From an uncultured Nocardioides sp. (GTDB lineage Bacteria > Actinomycetota > Actinomycetes > Propionibacteriales > Nocardioidaceae), in the NCBI RefSeq assembly GCF_947489365.1, contig NZ_CANLDB010000001.1, positions 62,001-126,000 on the forward strand: a DNA stretch of 64,000 nucleotides, read 5' to 3'. Position 1 is the first letter of the stretch; every line of letters starts with the position of its first letter. Below the pieces are notes generated by a model. That model was not told the origin of the DNA, made no database searches, and worked only from the letters and a program-made list of their open reading frames with translations. Position numbers and translations under genes: made by a program. This document shows positions 47,181-55,944 of the stretch, piece by piece.

Positions 47181-47857
47181 GCCAGGACGCACCGGAGCGC
47201 CGCATCCGTGTGGCCGTCGTGGACGACCAGGCGCTGGTGCGGATGGGGCTCACGACCCTGTTGGGCAGCGAGCCCGACCTGGAGCTGGCGGGCGAGGCGG
47301 CCGACGGCCGGGCCGGTCTCGAGCTGGTCCGGCGCACCCGCCCGGACGTGGTGCTCTGCGACATCCGCATGCCGGTCCTCGACGGGCTCGGCCTCCTCGA
47401 GGCAGTCTCCGCGGACCCGACGCTGGCGGGGGTGCGGGTGGTGGTGCTGACGACGTTCGAGCTCGACGAGTACGTCTTCACCGCCCTGCGCCTCGGCGCC
47501 AGCGGCTTCCTGCTGAAGGACGCCGACCCCGCCCGGCTGCTCGAGGCGGTGCGGGTCGTCGCGGACGGCGGGTCCCTGCTCGCACCGACCGTGACCCGGC
47601 GGGTCATCGAGCACTTCGGCGGGACGGCGGCCGCACCGGCCGCGAGGCCGCACCCCCGGCTCGGCGACCTCACCGAGCGGGAGCGGGAGATCGCCGGCTG
47701 GGTCGCCACGGGCCGCTCGAACGCCGAGATCGCGGACGCGCTCGTGGTCAGCCCGGACACCGTGCGCACCCACGTCAGCCGGGCGATGGTCAAGCTCGGC
47801 GCCCGCGACCGCGCCCAGCTCGTGGTCTTCGCGCTCGAGTCGGGGCTCGGTACCTGA
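47177..47857 (+). CDS. LuxR/NarL-type response regulator
   Basis: RVAVVDDQALVRMGL, DVVLCDIRMPVLDG, LTEREREIAGWVATGRSNAEIADALVVSPDTVRTHVSRAMVKL. Confidence 0.96.
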   Translation: MSQDAPERRIRVAVVDDQALVRMGLTTLLGSEPDLELAGEAADGRAGLELVRRTRPDVVLCDIRMPVLDGLGLLEAVSADPTLAGVRVVVLTTFELDEYVFTALRLGASGFLLKDADPARLLEAVRVVADGGSLLAPTVTRRVIEHFGGTAAAPAARPHPRLGDLTEREREIAGWVATGRSNAEIADALVVSPDTVRTHVSRAMVKLGARDRAQLVVFALESGLGT

Positions 47858-47959
47858 CGCCGCGCCCCCGCGGACCCTCTTGAGACGACAAAGCAAAGTT
47901 CTTGAGCAAAATGCGTGTTTCCAGGACACGGCCCTCGAGGGCTTCCTACATTCCTTCAC

Positions 47960-48109
47960 ATGAGCGCGATCCACCACTCGGTCCCGACCCAGCAGGCCCT
48001 GCCCTCGCTGGTGGGGGGACAGCCGACCACCGGAGTCCGTCTCGTGCAGGCCTTCGGGCTGCTCGTGGCGGCCCTGCTGGTCGGCCTCGCCCTGATCGTC
48101 GGCGCCTGA
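47960..48109 (+). CDS. 49-aa putative membrane micro-protein
   Basis: MSAIHHSVPTQQALPSLVGGQPTTGVRLVQAFGLLVAALLVGLALIVGA; AT-rich upstream region. Confidence 0.5.
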   Translation: MSAIHHSVPTQQALPSLVGGQPTTGVRLVQAFGLLVAALLVGLALIVGA

Positions 48110-48231
48110 CCCGCACCGTCCGACCCACCGTCTGACCCACACCGCCGGACCCGTCCGCGGTCCGTCGGACACCCGGCTCCGGCCGGCCCTGCCCTCGAGC
48201 GGGCACCTCCTCCACCCCCCCGGAGCCCCCC

Positions 48232-48882
48232 GTGCTGTCACGTCGTCGCGCTGCCGCGCGCCCCCTGAGCCTCGCGTCCGTCGCCGGCTCGGCCGTCTCG
48301 TCCACCGCCACCGCGATGCTCCTCAGCGCCGCGCTGCTGTTCGCGACCGTGTGCGCGGCGGTCCTGCCCGGCACCCTGCAGGGGGCCGAGCTGGCCGCGG
48401 CCCGACCGCTCGAGCCCTACGCGGCGTACGACGGCCAGTCGACCTGCGCCCCGGCCGCGAAGCCCGGCACGAAGGTGCTGCAGAGCTGGATGGTGCGCAC
48501 GTACGGCGGCTCGAAGGGCCCGATCTCGCGGCCCTGCAGCAGCGGTGGTCAGTCGGAGCACAAGGAGGGTCGGGCGCTCGACTGGACGATGGACGCCACG
48601 AAGACCGCCGACAAGGCCGCCGTCCGCCGCTGGCTGGACGACGTGTTCGCCGCCGACGGCCAGGGTCGTCCCCACGCGAAGGCGCGGCGGATGGGGATCA
48701 TGTACATCATCTGGGACGACAAGATCTGGCGCTCGTACGACGAGTTCGCCGTCGGCGCCTACACGCCGTGCAAGCCGGTCACCGACTGCTCGAAGACCGC
48801 CCGCCACCGCGACCACGTGCACGTGTCGCTGAGCCGGGCCGGTGGTCGCGGCGACACCAGCTGGTACGCCGGCCGCGTCTGA
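48232..48882 (+). CDS. Secreted hypothetical protein (ARB_07466-like C-terminal domain)
   Basis: Hydrophobic N-terminus; SSGGQSEHKEGRALDWTMDATKTADKAAVRRWLDDVFAADGQGRPHAKARRMGIMYIIWDDKIWRSYDE; HRDHVHVSLS. Confidence 0.8.
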   Translation: MLSRRRAAARPLSLASVAGSAVSSTATAMLLSAALLFATVCAAVLPGTLQGAELAAARPLEPYAAYDGQSTCAPAAKPGTKVLQSWMVRTYGGSKGPISRPCSSGGQSEHKEGRALDWTMDATKTADKAAVRRWLDDVFAADGQGRPHAKARRMGIMYIIWDDKIWRSYDEFAVGAYTPCKPVTDCSKTARHRDHVHVSLSRAGGRGDTSWYAGRV

Positions 48883-48929
48883 GCCACCCGGACGACCCGG
48901 CCGCGGGTCGGGCGCGGGTCGGGCGCGCG

Positions 48930-49484
48930 TCAGGGGGTGAGGTCGTAGCGGACCTCGCCGGCCTCCCAGCCCTCGACGGGGTCGTCCCACCGCTGCACCC
49001 AGGTCTCGGTCTCGACGAAGCCGAGCCGCTCGAGGACGCGGCGGGAGCCGATGTTCACGGCCATGCTGCTGGCCCACACGCGGACCAGGCCGAGTGTCTC
49101 GAAGGCGTGGTCGATGAGGGCTTGGCAGCCCTCCGTCGCGAGCCCGCGACCCCACATCGCCCGGGGGAGGCGGTAGCCGAGGTGGGCCACGCCCTCCTCG
49201 CCGGGGGTGACGCCGAGGCCCCACCAGCCGGCGAAGTCGCCCTCGTCGGGTGCGCCGTCGCGGAGGAAGCCGACCCAGTAGCCCAGGCCGCGCGTCGGGT
49301 CGGAACGGAAGCCGCGCCGCTCGGTCCACTCGTCGGCGGTGTCGGCCGCGGTCGCCGGGCGCCCGGTCAGGTAGCGCATCACCTCGGGGTCGGCGTTGAG
49401 CCGCGCGAGGTGCGGGAGGTGCTCGGGGGAGGCCGGGACCAGCCGGAGCCGCTCGGTGAGCAGCTCCGGCAGGCCCGCCGTCAC
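48930..49484 (-). CDS. RimJ/RimL-like GNAT acetyltransferase
   Basis: LLTERLRLVPASPEHLPHLARLNADPEVMRYLTGRP; GRGLATEGCQALIDHAFETLGLVRVWASSMAVNIGSRRVLERLGF. Confidence 0.93.
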   Translation of the reverse strand: MTAGLPELLTERLRLVPASPEHLPHLARLNADPEVMRYLTGRPATAADTADEWTERRGFRSDPTRGLGYWVGFLRDGAPDEGDFAGWWGLGVTPGEEGVAHLGYRLPRAMWGRGLATEGCQALIDHAFETLGLVRVWASSMAVNIGSRRVLERLGFVETETWVQRWDDPVEGWEAGEVRYDLTP

Positions 49485-49485
49485 C

Positions 49486-50589
49486 TCAGGCCTCCCACCC
49501 CGCGTCCCAGCCCGGGACGTCACCGGCGGGCCGCTCGCCGTCCCCGACGTACACCGCCGAGGGCCGGATCAGGCGTCCGGTGCGCTTCTGCTCGAGGATG
49601 TGCGCCGACCAGCCGGCCGTGCGCGCGCAGGTGAACATCGAGGTGAACATGGGCGCAGGGACCTCGGCGAAGTCGAGGACGATCGCCGCCCAGAACTCGA
49701 CGTTCGTCTCCAGGACCCGGTCCGGACGCCGCTCCCGCAGCTCCGCCAGGGCGGCCTTCTCGAGCGCCTCGGCGACCTCGTAGCGCGGGGCGTCGAGCTC
49801 GCGCGCCGTACGACGGAGCACCCGGGCGCGGGGGTCCTCGGCGCGGTAGACGCGGTGGCCGAAGCCCATGAGCCGCTCGCCGCGGTCGAGGAGGTCCTTG
49901 ACGTAGGCCTCCGCGTCGCCGGACTTCTCGACGTCGCCGATCATCCCGAGCACGCGGGACGGCGCCCCTCCGTGCAGCGGGCCGGACATCGCCCCGATCG
50001 CCCCGGAGAACGCGGCGCCGACGTCCGCGCCGGTCGAGGTGATGACGCGGGCGGTGAAGGTGGAGGCGTTCATGCCGTGCTCGGCGGCCGACGACCAGTA
50101 GGCGTCGATCGCCTTGACGTGGTCGGGGTTCGCCTCGCCCTTCCAGCGGATGAGGAACTTCTCGGCGAGCGTGCCGCCCTCGTCGACCTCCGCCTGCGGG
50201 ACGACGGGCTGGTTCAGCCCGCGCGCCGACTGCGCGGCGTACGACAGGACCATGACGGCGACCCGCGACAGGTCCTCGCGGGCCTGCTCGTCGCTGATGT
50301 CGTAGGTCTGGCGGAACCCGAACGCGGGCGCGAGCATCGCGATCGCGGCCTGCACGTCCACGCGGACGTCGCCGGTGTGGACCGGGATGTTGTAGGCCTC
50401 GGCGGGAGGCAGGCCCGGGTCGTAGCTGCCGTCGATCAGCAGCCCCCAGACCTTCTCGAAGGGGACGCGCCCGACGAGCTCCTCGATGTCGACACCGCGG
50501 TAGCGCAGCGCGCCGCCCTCGCGGTCCGGCTCGGCGATGTCGGTCTCGAACGCGACCACGCCCTCGAGCCCGTGGTGGACCTCGGTCAT
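49486..50589 (-). CDS. Citrate synthase 2 (CitA-like)
   Basis: LRYRGVDIEELV, GPLHGGAPSRVL, RLMGFGHRVYRAEDPRARVLR, MFTCARTAGWSAHILEQKRTGRLIRPSAVYVG. Confidence 0.95.
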   Translation of the reverse strand: MTEVHHGLEGVVAFETDIAEPDREGGALRYRGVDIEELVGRVPFEKVWGLLIDGSYDPGLPPAEAYNIPVHTGDVRVDVQAAIAMLAPAFGFRQTYDISDEQAREDLSRVAVMVLSYAAQSARGLNQPVVPQAEVDEGGTLAEKFLIRWKGEANPDHVKAIDAYWSSAAEHGMNASTFTARVITSTGADVGAAFSGAIGAMSGPLHGGAPSRVLGMIGDVEKSGDAEAYVKDLLDRGERLMGFGHRVYRAEDPRARVLRRTARELDAPRYEVAEALEKAALAELRERRPDRVLETNVEFWAAIVLDFAEVPAPMFTSMFTCARTAGWSAHILEQKRTGRLIRPSAVYVGDGERPAGDVPGWDAGWEA

Positions 50590-50696
50590 CTGCACTCCCT
50601 CCGACCCGGCCCCAGTGCCGGGTCTGCCGTGCGCAGCCTGCCTCACCGGAGGCTCTCGCGCGAGGGATCGCCGAACGTGGCGGTAGGTTCGGCCGG

Positions 50697-51362
50697 GTGA
50701 CCCAGCCCCACCTCGGTGACCTGGCCGCCATGCGCGAGGAGTACGCCGCGAGCGGGCTCGACGAGTCCGACCTCGCCGGCGACCCCTTCGCGATGTTCGA
50801 CCGCTGGTTCGCCGAGGCCCGCGACGCCGGGCTCCACGAGCCCAACGCGATGGTGGTCGCCACCGTCTCGGCCGAGGGCCGCCCGTCCGCCCGGACGGTG
50901 CTGCTCAAGGGCGCCGACGACCTGGGCTTCCGCTTCTACACCAACAGCGAGTCCCGCAAGGGTTCCGACCTCGCCGCCGTCCCGGCCTGCTCGCTGCTCT
51001 TCCCGTGGCACCCGCTGGAGCGGCAGGTGCGCGTGGACGGCGTCGCCGAGCCGTTGGGCCGCGACGAGGTGGCGGCGTACTTCGCATCCCGCCCGCGGGG
51101 CTCCCGGCTGGGGGCGTGGGCCTCCGACCAGTCCCGGCCCGTCGCCTCCCGGGCGGAGCTGGAGGAGGCGTGGGCCGCGGCCGAGGAGCGGTTCGAGGGC
51201 TCCGACGACGTTCCCGTCCCGCCGCAGTGGGGCGGCTACCTCGTCCGCCCCTGGCGCTTCGAGTTCTGGCAGGGCCGCCGCAACCGCCTCCACGACCGCC
51301 TCGTCTACGAGCGCGACCACGTCGGCTCCACCAGCTGGACCGTCACCCGGCTGGCCCCGTAG
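50697..51362 (+). CDS. pdxH: Pyridoxamine 5'-phosphate oxidase
   Basis: NAMVVATVSAEGRPSARTVLLKGADDLGFRFYTNSESRKGSDLAAVPACSLLFPWHPLERQVRVDG; FWQGRRNRLHDRLVYER. Confidence 0.96.
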   Translation: MTQPHLGDLAAMREEYAASGLDESDLAGDPFAMFDRWFAEARDAGLHEPNAMVVATVSAEGRPSARTVLLKGADDLGFRFYTNSESRKGSDLAAVPACSLLFPWHPLERQVRVDGVAEPLGRDEVAAYFASRPRGSRLGAWASDQSRPVASRAELEEAWAAAEERFEGSDDVPVPPQWGGYLVRPWRFEFWQGRRNRLHDRLVYERDHVGSTSWTVTRLAP

Positions 51363-51370
51363 AGCTCCCG

Positions 51371-51393
51371 GGCTGCGCAGACGTGCCGACTCG
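51371..51393 (-). repeat. Family C motif, single copy
   Basis: gctgcgcagacgtgccgactcgg. Confidence 0.75.
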
Positions 51394-51413
51394 GCGTCCG
51401 CGGGAAAACTCCC

Positions 51414-51442
51414 TTGTGGACGTCGGGGCGCCGACCTACCGT
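51414..51442 (+). promoter_or_regulatory. Promoter of the candidate structured RNA/mini-ORF
   Basis: TTGTGG - 17 bp - TACCGT. Confidence 0.65.
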
Positions 51443-51448
51443 GGAGGG

Positions 51449-51680
51449 ACACGAGGAAGGAGGTGGTCCGACAGATGAGTTCTGACAGGACACGTGAGGT
51501 GGCTGCTCGCTAGCAGCTCCACCCAGGAGCGGATCGTGCGCGTGGGACCACCCACCGCGACCCGCCGCCAGCGGTGTGGCAGCAGCTGGCACTACCGGGC
51601 AGTCACCCGGCCCGCAGGCGCTCCGGCCCGTCCGACCGGAGTCCCTCGTCACCGACGAGGGGACCACGCCTGCGGGCCGT
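51449..51680 (+). ncRNA. Candidate structured RNA with embedded 12-aa ORF (approximate 5' end)
   Basis: Promoter at 51414-51442; SD AAGGAGGT; mini-ORF 51475-51513; 3' three-way junction closed by a perfect 13-bp stem CGGCCCGCAGGCG/CGCCTGCGGGCCG. Confidence 0.6.
51475..51513 (+). CDS. 12-aa mini-ORF/leader peptide MSSDRTREVAAR
   Basis: ATG 10 nt after perfect SD AAGGAGGT (51457-51464); TAG stop inside a hairpin. Confidence 0.5.
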   Translation: MSSDRTREVAAR

Positions 51681-51702
51681 TCCCGTCTCCGGGGACGACG
51701 CC

Positions 51703-53298
51703 TCAGCCCGTGCGCACCCAGGTGGCGGTGTCCGGGGAACCCGGGGTGGGGCCCGAGCAGACGACGACCTCGCCGGCCGGCGGCTCGACGGCCGAGTCGC
51801 CGCAGTTGAGGTGGCAGACCAGGTCGCCGCGGCGCAGCGTCAGCACGTCGTCGTGCGTCTCGACCGAGACCTCCCGCGGCACACCCGGCAGCACCTCGCG
51901 CCGTGCCGCCAGGGCCCGGCGGTAGAACGCGAGCGTCGAGTCCTCGTCGGCCTGCTGAGCGGCGACGGACAGCCCGGCCCACTCCTCCGGCTGCGGCAGC
52001 CACGGCTGGCTGCCCGGCGCAACGGGACCGAAGCCGTACGGCGGCTCGTCGCCCTCCCAGGGGATCGGCACGCGGCAGCCGTCCCGGCCGACCTCGCCGG
52101 TGCGGAACCACGACGGGTCGGTGCGGTCCTCGGGGGCGACGTCGACCTCGGGCAGGCCGAGCTCCTCGCCCTGGTAGAGGTACGCCGACCCGGGCAGCGC
52201 CAGCATCGTCAGCGTCGCGGCCCGCGCCCGGGCGAGACCCCGCTCCGGGGTCGCGCCGGCGGCGTACCGGGTCGCGTGGCGGACGACGTCGTGGTTCGAC
52301 AGCACCCACGTCGCGGAGGCGTCGACCCGGCCGACGGCCTCGAGGGTGTCGGTGACGACGTCCGCGAAAGACGACGCCGACCACGGCGCGAGCAGCCAGG
52401 CGAAGTTGAAGGCCTGCTGGAACTCGTCGGCCCGCACGTAGCGCGACATCGACTCGGCGTCCGGTGTCCACGCCTCGGCGACCATCATCCGGTCCCCGCC
52501 GTACGCGGCGAGGACCTCGTGCCACCGGCGGTAGACGTCGTGGACGCCGGGCTGGTCCCACATCGGCTCGTCCGCGCGGTCGCGGGCGACCATCGAGTCG
52601 TCGCGACCCGGCGCGGGCAGGTCGGGGTCGTCGTGGTCCGGCAGCCCCGCGGCCTTGATCAGCCCGTGGGCGACGTCGACCCGGAAGCCGTCGACGCCGC
52701 GGTCGAGCCAGAACCGGAGGACGTCGACGAACATGTCGCCGACCTCGGGGTGCTGCCAGTCGAGGTCGGGCTGGGTGGAGTCGAAGAGGTGCAGGTACCA
52801 CTCGGGCTGCTCCGAGCCGTCGTCCACGCGCGACCAGGCGGCGCCGCCGAAGACCGAGCGCCAGTTGTTCGGCGGCTCCGGGCTCCACGGCCGGAAGTGG
52901 TAGCGGGCGCGCTCCGGCGAGCCCGGCCCGGCGGCCACCGCGGCCCGGAACCACGCGTGCTCCGACGAGGTGTGGTTCGGGACCAGGTCGACGATCACCC
53001 TCAGCCCGAGGCCGTGCGCGGCCTCGACGAGCCGCTCGGCGTCACCGAGGTCGCCGAACAGCGGGTCGACGTCGCGGTAGTCGGCGACGTCGTACCCGTG
53101 GTCGTGCTGCGGTGAGCGGTAGAACGGGGTCAGCCACACCGCGTCGACGCCCAGGTCGGCGAGGTGGGGCAGGCGGGCCGTGATGCCCGGCAGGTCGCCC
53201 ACCCCGTCGCCGTCGGCGTCCGCGAAGCTGCGGACGTAGACCTGGTACACGGTGGCGTCGCGCCACCAGGGAGCCTGCTTGGAACGATCCAAAGACAT
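51703..53298 (-). CDS. GH13 alpha-glucosidase/oligo-1,6-glucosidase family
   Basis: WWRDATVYQVYVRSFADADGDGVGDLPGI, GVDAVWLTPFYRSPQHDHGYDVADY, GFRVDVAHGL, WVLSNHD. Confidence 0.96.
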   Translation of the reverse strand: MSLDRSKQAPWWRDATVYQVYVRSFADADGDGVGDLPGITARLPHLADLGVDAVWLTPFYRSPQHDHGYDVADYRDVDPLFGDLGDAERLVEAAHGLGLRVIVDLVPNHTSSEHAWFRAAVAAGPGSPERARYHFRPWSPEPPNNWRSVFGGAAWSRVDDGSEQPEWYLHLFDSTQPDLDWQHPEVGDMFVDVLRFWLDRGVDGFRVDVAHGLIKAAGLPDHDDPDLPAPGRDDSMVARDRADEPMWDQPGVHDVYRRWHEVLAAYGGDRMMVAEAWTPDAESMSRYVRADEFQQAFNFAWLLAPWSASSFADVVTDTLEAVGRVDASATWVLSNHDVVRHATRYAAGATPERGLARARAATLTMLALPGSAYLYQGEELGLPEVDVAPEDRTDPSWFRTGEVGRDGCRVPIPWEGDEPPYGFGPVAPGSQPWLPQPEEWAGLSVAAQQADEDSTLAFYRRALAARREVLPGVPREVSVETHDDVLTLRRGDLVCHLNCGDSAVEPPAGEVVVCSGPTPGSPDTATWVRTG

Positions 53299-53435
53299 GC
53301 TGTCGAGTCTCTCACGGTGAGCCGTGCCGTACGTCGGGGTGCGCGGGGTCGGCGCCGGCCGCCTCTGGGTCGTCCGGCGGCTGAGCCACAGGGCGATGGC
53401 GTCGCACGAACGGACGGACCGGACCGGACCGGCCC

Positions 53436-54155
53436 TCAGGTGGTCCGGGCCCAGCCGAACTGCTCGGCGTCAACAGTGATCCAGGTGTGCTCGGCGGTGC
53501 CGACCAGCGTGCCGGCGTCGTCGTACAGGCTGGCGGCGGTGCGGATCTTGCGGCCGTCCTCGCCGCGGCCCTCGCCCACGACGACGTGCTCGACGCCCGG
53601 GCGCGGCAGCGCGACCAGTGAGGCGGTCATCCGGCCGAGGACCATGGCGCGCTCGCCGATGCCCACGGCCCAGGCGCTGATGCAGTCCAGCGCCGACCAG
53701 GTCGAGGCGACGTCCGAGGTCGTCGCGTCCGCGGGGGTCCAGGTGGCGGCGACGCGTGCCCCGCCGACCGGGCCGGGGAAGATCCGCAGGCCGTCGCCCG
53801 GCGCGCGCTCGGTGCCGCAGCCGAAGCAGGTGGCGAAGCCGTGGTGCGTCAGTCCCGGGTACGACGCCTCGGCGGCGCGGGCCACGTCGGCGGGAACGCC
53901 CGCGGCCGGGCTCGGGGAGGTGTCGGCCGGCGTCGCCGACGCGACCAGCGCGCCGTCGTGGTGCAGCGAGGTGACGCCGTCCTCGGTGGCGAGGTCCAGT
54001 GGCGTGTCGAGGGGCGGCGGCCGCCGCAGGGTCACCGTCACCGGCGTCGTGTGGTCGGTGGCGGGCACGCTCGTGGCGAGCGCTCCGGCCACCCAGCCGC
54101 CGTTGCCGGAGGCGGGTGGGCCGCAGAAGCGGGCGGGCACGGTGAGGGTCGTCAC
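53436..54155 (-). CDS. Hotdog-fold thioesterase-like protein
   Basis: FCGPPASGNGGWVAGALA; CFGCGTERAPGDGLRIFPGPV; hotdog-like C-terminus; no catalytic assignment possible. Confidence 0.65.
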   Translation of the reverse strand: MTTLTVPARFCGPPASGNGGWVAGALATSVPATDHTTPVTVTLRRPPPLDTPLDLATEDGVTSLHHDGALVASATPADTSPSPAAGVPADVARAAEASYPGLTHHGFATCFGCGTERAPGDGLRIFPGPVGGARVAATWTPADATTSDVASTWSALDCISAWAVGIGERAMVLGRMTASLVALPRPGVEHVVVGEGRGEDGRKIRTAASLYDDAGTLVGTAEHTWITVDAEQFGWARTT

Positions 54156-54200
54156 CGGCCGCAGTCTGCCCGCTCCCGCGGCCGTCGCCGCACGACCCCG

Positions 54201-54617
54201 TCACCAGCTGACGGCGACGTCCAGGACCCAGGTGATGCCGAAGCGGTCGACGAGCATCCCGTACGCCGGGCTCCACTGCGATGGCCCGAACGCCTCGACG
54301 ACCTCGGCGCCGTCGGCGAGTGCCTCCCAGATCGCGGTGACCTCCTCGACGGTCTCGCCGCGCAGGGAGACGAACACGTCGCGGACGCCGCGCTCGAGCG
54401 GCTTGCTGGCGGGGGCGTCGTACGCCATGACGGTGAAGCCGTTCGGGGCGACGACCTGGCCGAAGACCACGTCCTCGGCCTCCTCGGGACGCTCGACCCG
54501 GTCGGCCTGCGCGTTGGTGACGACGTGGGCCTCCCCGCCGACGGCGGCGGCGTAGAAGGTGAGGGCCTCGCGGGCCTGGCCACGGAAGTTGAGGTGGGGG
54601 ACGACGGCGACGGACAT
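54201..54617 (-). CDS. VOC family (PhnB-like) protein
   Basis: VVPHLNFRGQAREALTFYAAAVGGEAHV; YGMLVDRFGITWVLDV. Confidence 0.92.
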   Translation of the reverse strand: MSVAVVPHLNFRGQAREALTFYAAAVGGEAHVVTNAQADRVERPEEAEDVVFGQVVAPNGFTVMAYDAPASKPLERGVRDVFVSLRGETVEEVTAIWEALADGAEVVEAFGPSQWSPAYGMLVDRFGITWVLDVAVSW

Positions 54618-54722
54618 GGCGGTGCTCCTTCGGTGAGGGGTGGGCCGGCCGCGGGCGCGACCGGCCGACCGGGCGTCGGACGACGACCGGTGGTCAGGGG
54701 TGAGGGGTGCTGTGGCGGGCCG

Positions 54723-55328
54723 CTACGGGCCCGGCGGCGCGACACGCAGCGCGGGCAGCACCACCACGTCGACGAGGTGCATGAGCTCGTCGACGTCGAT
54801 CGGACGCCGCTCGACGGCGAGCCGGAACGCGGTCATCGACGGGGTGACACGGGCGACGGTCGCGACGTCGACGTCCGCCGGCACCTCGCCGCGGGTCACG
54901 GCGCGCTCCATGAGGAGGCGCTGGGAGTCCACGAACGGACCGATGATCGCGGCGCTGGCCGCCTCGGCGAGCTCGGAGGACTGGGACAGCAGCGAGGTGA
55001 GACCCCGCATGACGCCCAGGGAACGGGCGTCCTCCTCGGGGGTCTGGGGCCGGAACAGCGCCGCGAGGTCGCCGCGCAGGGTGCCGGTGTCCGGCAGGTG
55101 GTCCAGGGTCGGTTCGTCGCCGCCCATCCGGCCGACGGCGGCGACCACGAGGTCGGCCTTCGACGGCCAGCGCCGGTAGATCGTGGCCTTGCCCGCGCCG
55201 GCCCGCCGGGCGACCTCGGCGGTGGTCAGGTCGTCATACCCGACCTGGGCGAGCAGGTCGAGCGTCGCGTCGAGGATGGCCTCGTCGCGGGAGGCGTCGC
55301 GGGGGCGGCCGCCGGTGCTCGTGCTCAT
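54723..55328 (-). CDS. TetR family transcriptional regulator
   Basis: SRDEAILDATLDLLAQVGYDDLTTAEVARRAGAGKATIYRRWPSKADLV. Confidence 0.95.
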   Translation of the reverse strand: MSTSTGGRPRDASRDEAILDATLDLLAQVGYDDLTTAEVARRAGAGKATIYRRWPSKADLVVAAVGRMGGDEPTLDHLPDTGTLRGDLAALFRPQTPEEDARSLGVMRGLTSLLSQSSELAEAASAAIIGPFVDSQRLLMERAVTRGEVPADVDVATVARVTPSMTAFRLAVERRPIDVDELMHLVDVVVLPALRVAPPGP

Positions 55329-55346
55329 GACAGAAACGATACCTGC

Positions 55347-55376
55347 CGGTTCCGATACTGACAAGTACCGGAACCG
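55347..55376. promoter_or_regulatory. Palindromic operator candidate for the adjacent TetR regulator
   Basis: CGGTTCCGATACT-gaca-AGTACCGGAACCG, one mismatch per arm. Confidence 0.7.
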
Positions 55377-55377
55377 A

Positions 55378-55944
55378 TCAGTTTTGAAATGGGCTCGGGA
55401 CGGCTTTCCCGCGGCCCGCGAAGGCCGGACCGGCGAGGAACCAGATGGCCGTGACGAGGCCGAGCAGCAGCATCGTCGACCAGTACGGGTGGGTCGAGGC
55501 CTCGTCGAGCGTGGTCGGAACCGGCTCGCCGCCGGCGGCGACCATGGCCAGGAGCGCGCCGCAGGCCAGGACGCTCGCGACGACGACGCGGGACCACTCG
55601 ACCCACAGCGCGCGGACGGCGGCGGGGGAGCCCTTCGAAGGTGAGGAGGGGGCGGGTCCGTCGGCGAAGCGGTGGGCGAAGCGGACGTCGGCCCAGCGCA
55701 CGACGCTGTGCCCGAACGCGACCGTGAACCCCAGGTAGACCGCGGCGAGGGCGTGGGCCCGGGTCGGCTCCGCCCCGCGGGCGACGTCGACGCCCACGAC
55801 GAGCAGCAGAACGACGTCCACCAGCGGGACGCAGACGAGCAGGACCGAGCTGGGGCGCCGGAGCCGAAGGACGTAGCGCGCCGTCAACCCGCCGAGCAGG
55901 AAGACCCAGAAGGCGACCTCGGCCGCCACGATCGCCGCGATCAC
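55378..55944 (-). CDS. Multi-pass membrane protein
   Basis: Several hydrophobic helices; 4-bp overlap with the TetR gene 55941..56540. Confidence 0.75.
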   Translation of the reverse strand: MIAAIVAAEVAFWVFLLGGLTARYVLRLRRPSSVLLVCVPLVDVVLLLVVGVDVARGAEPTRAHALAAVYLGFTVAFGHSVVRWADVRFAHRFADGPAPSSPSKGSPAAVRALWVEWSRVVVASVLACGALLAMVAAGGEPVPTTLDEASTHPYWSTMLLLGLVTAIWFLAGPAFAGRGKAVPSPFQN

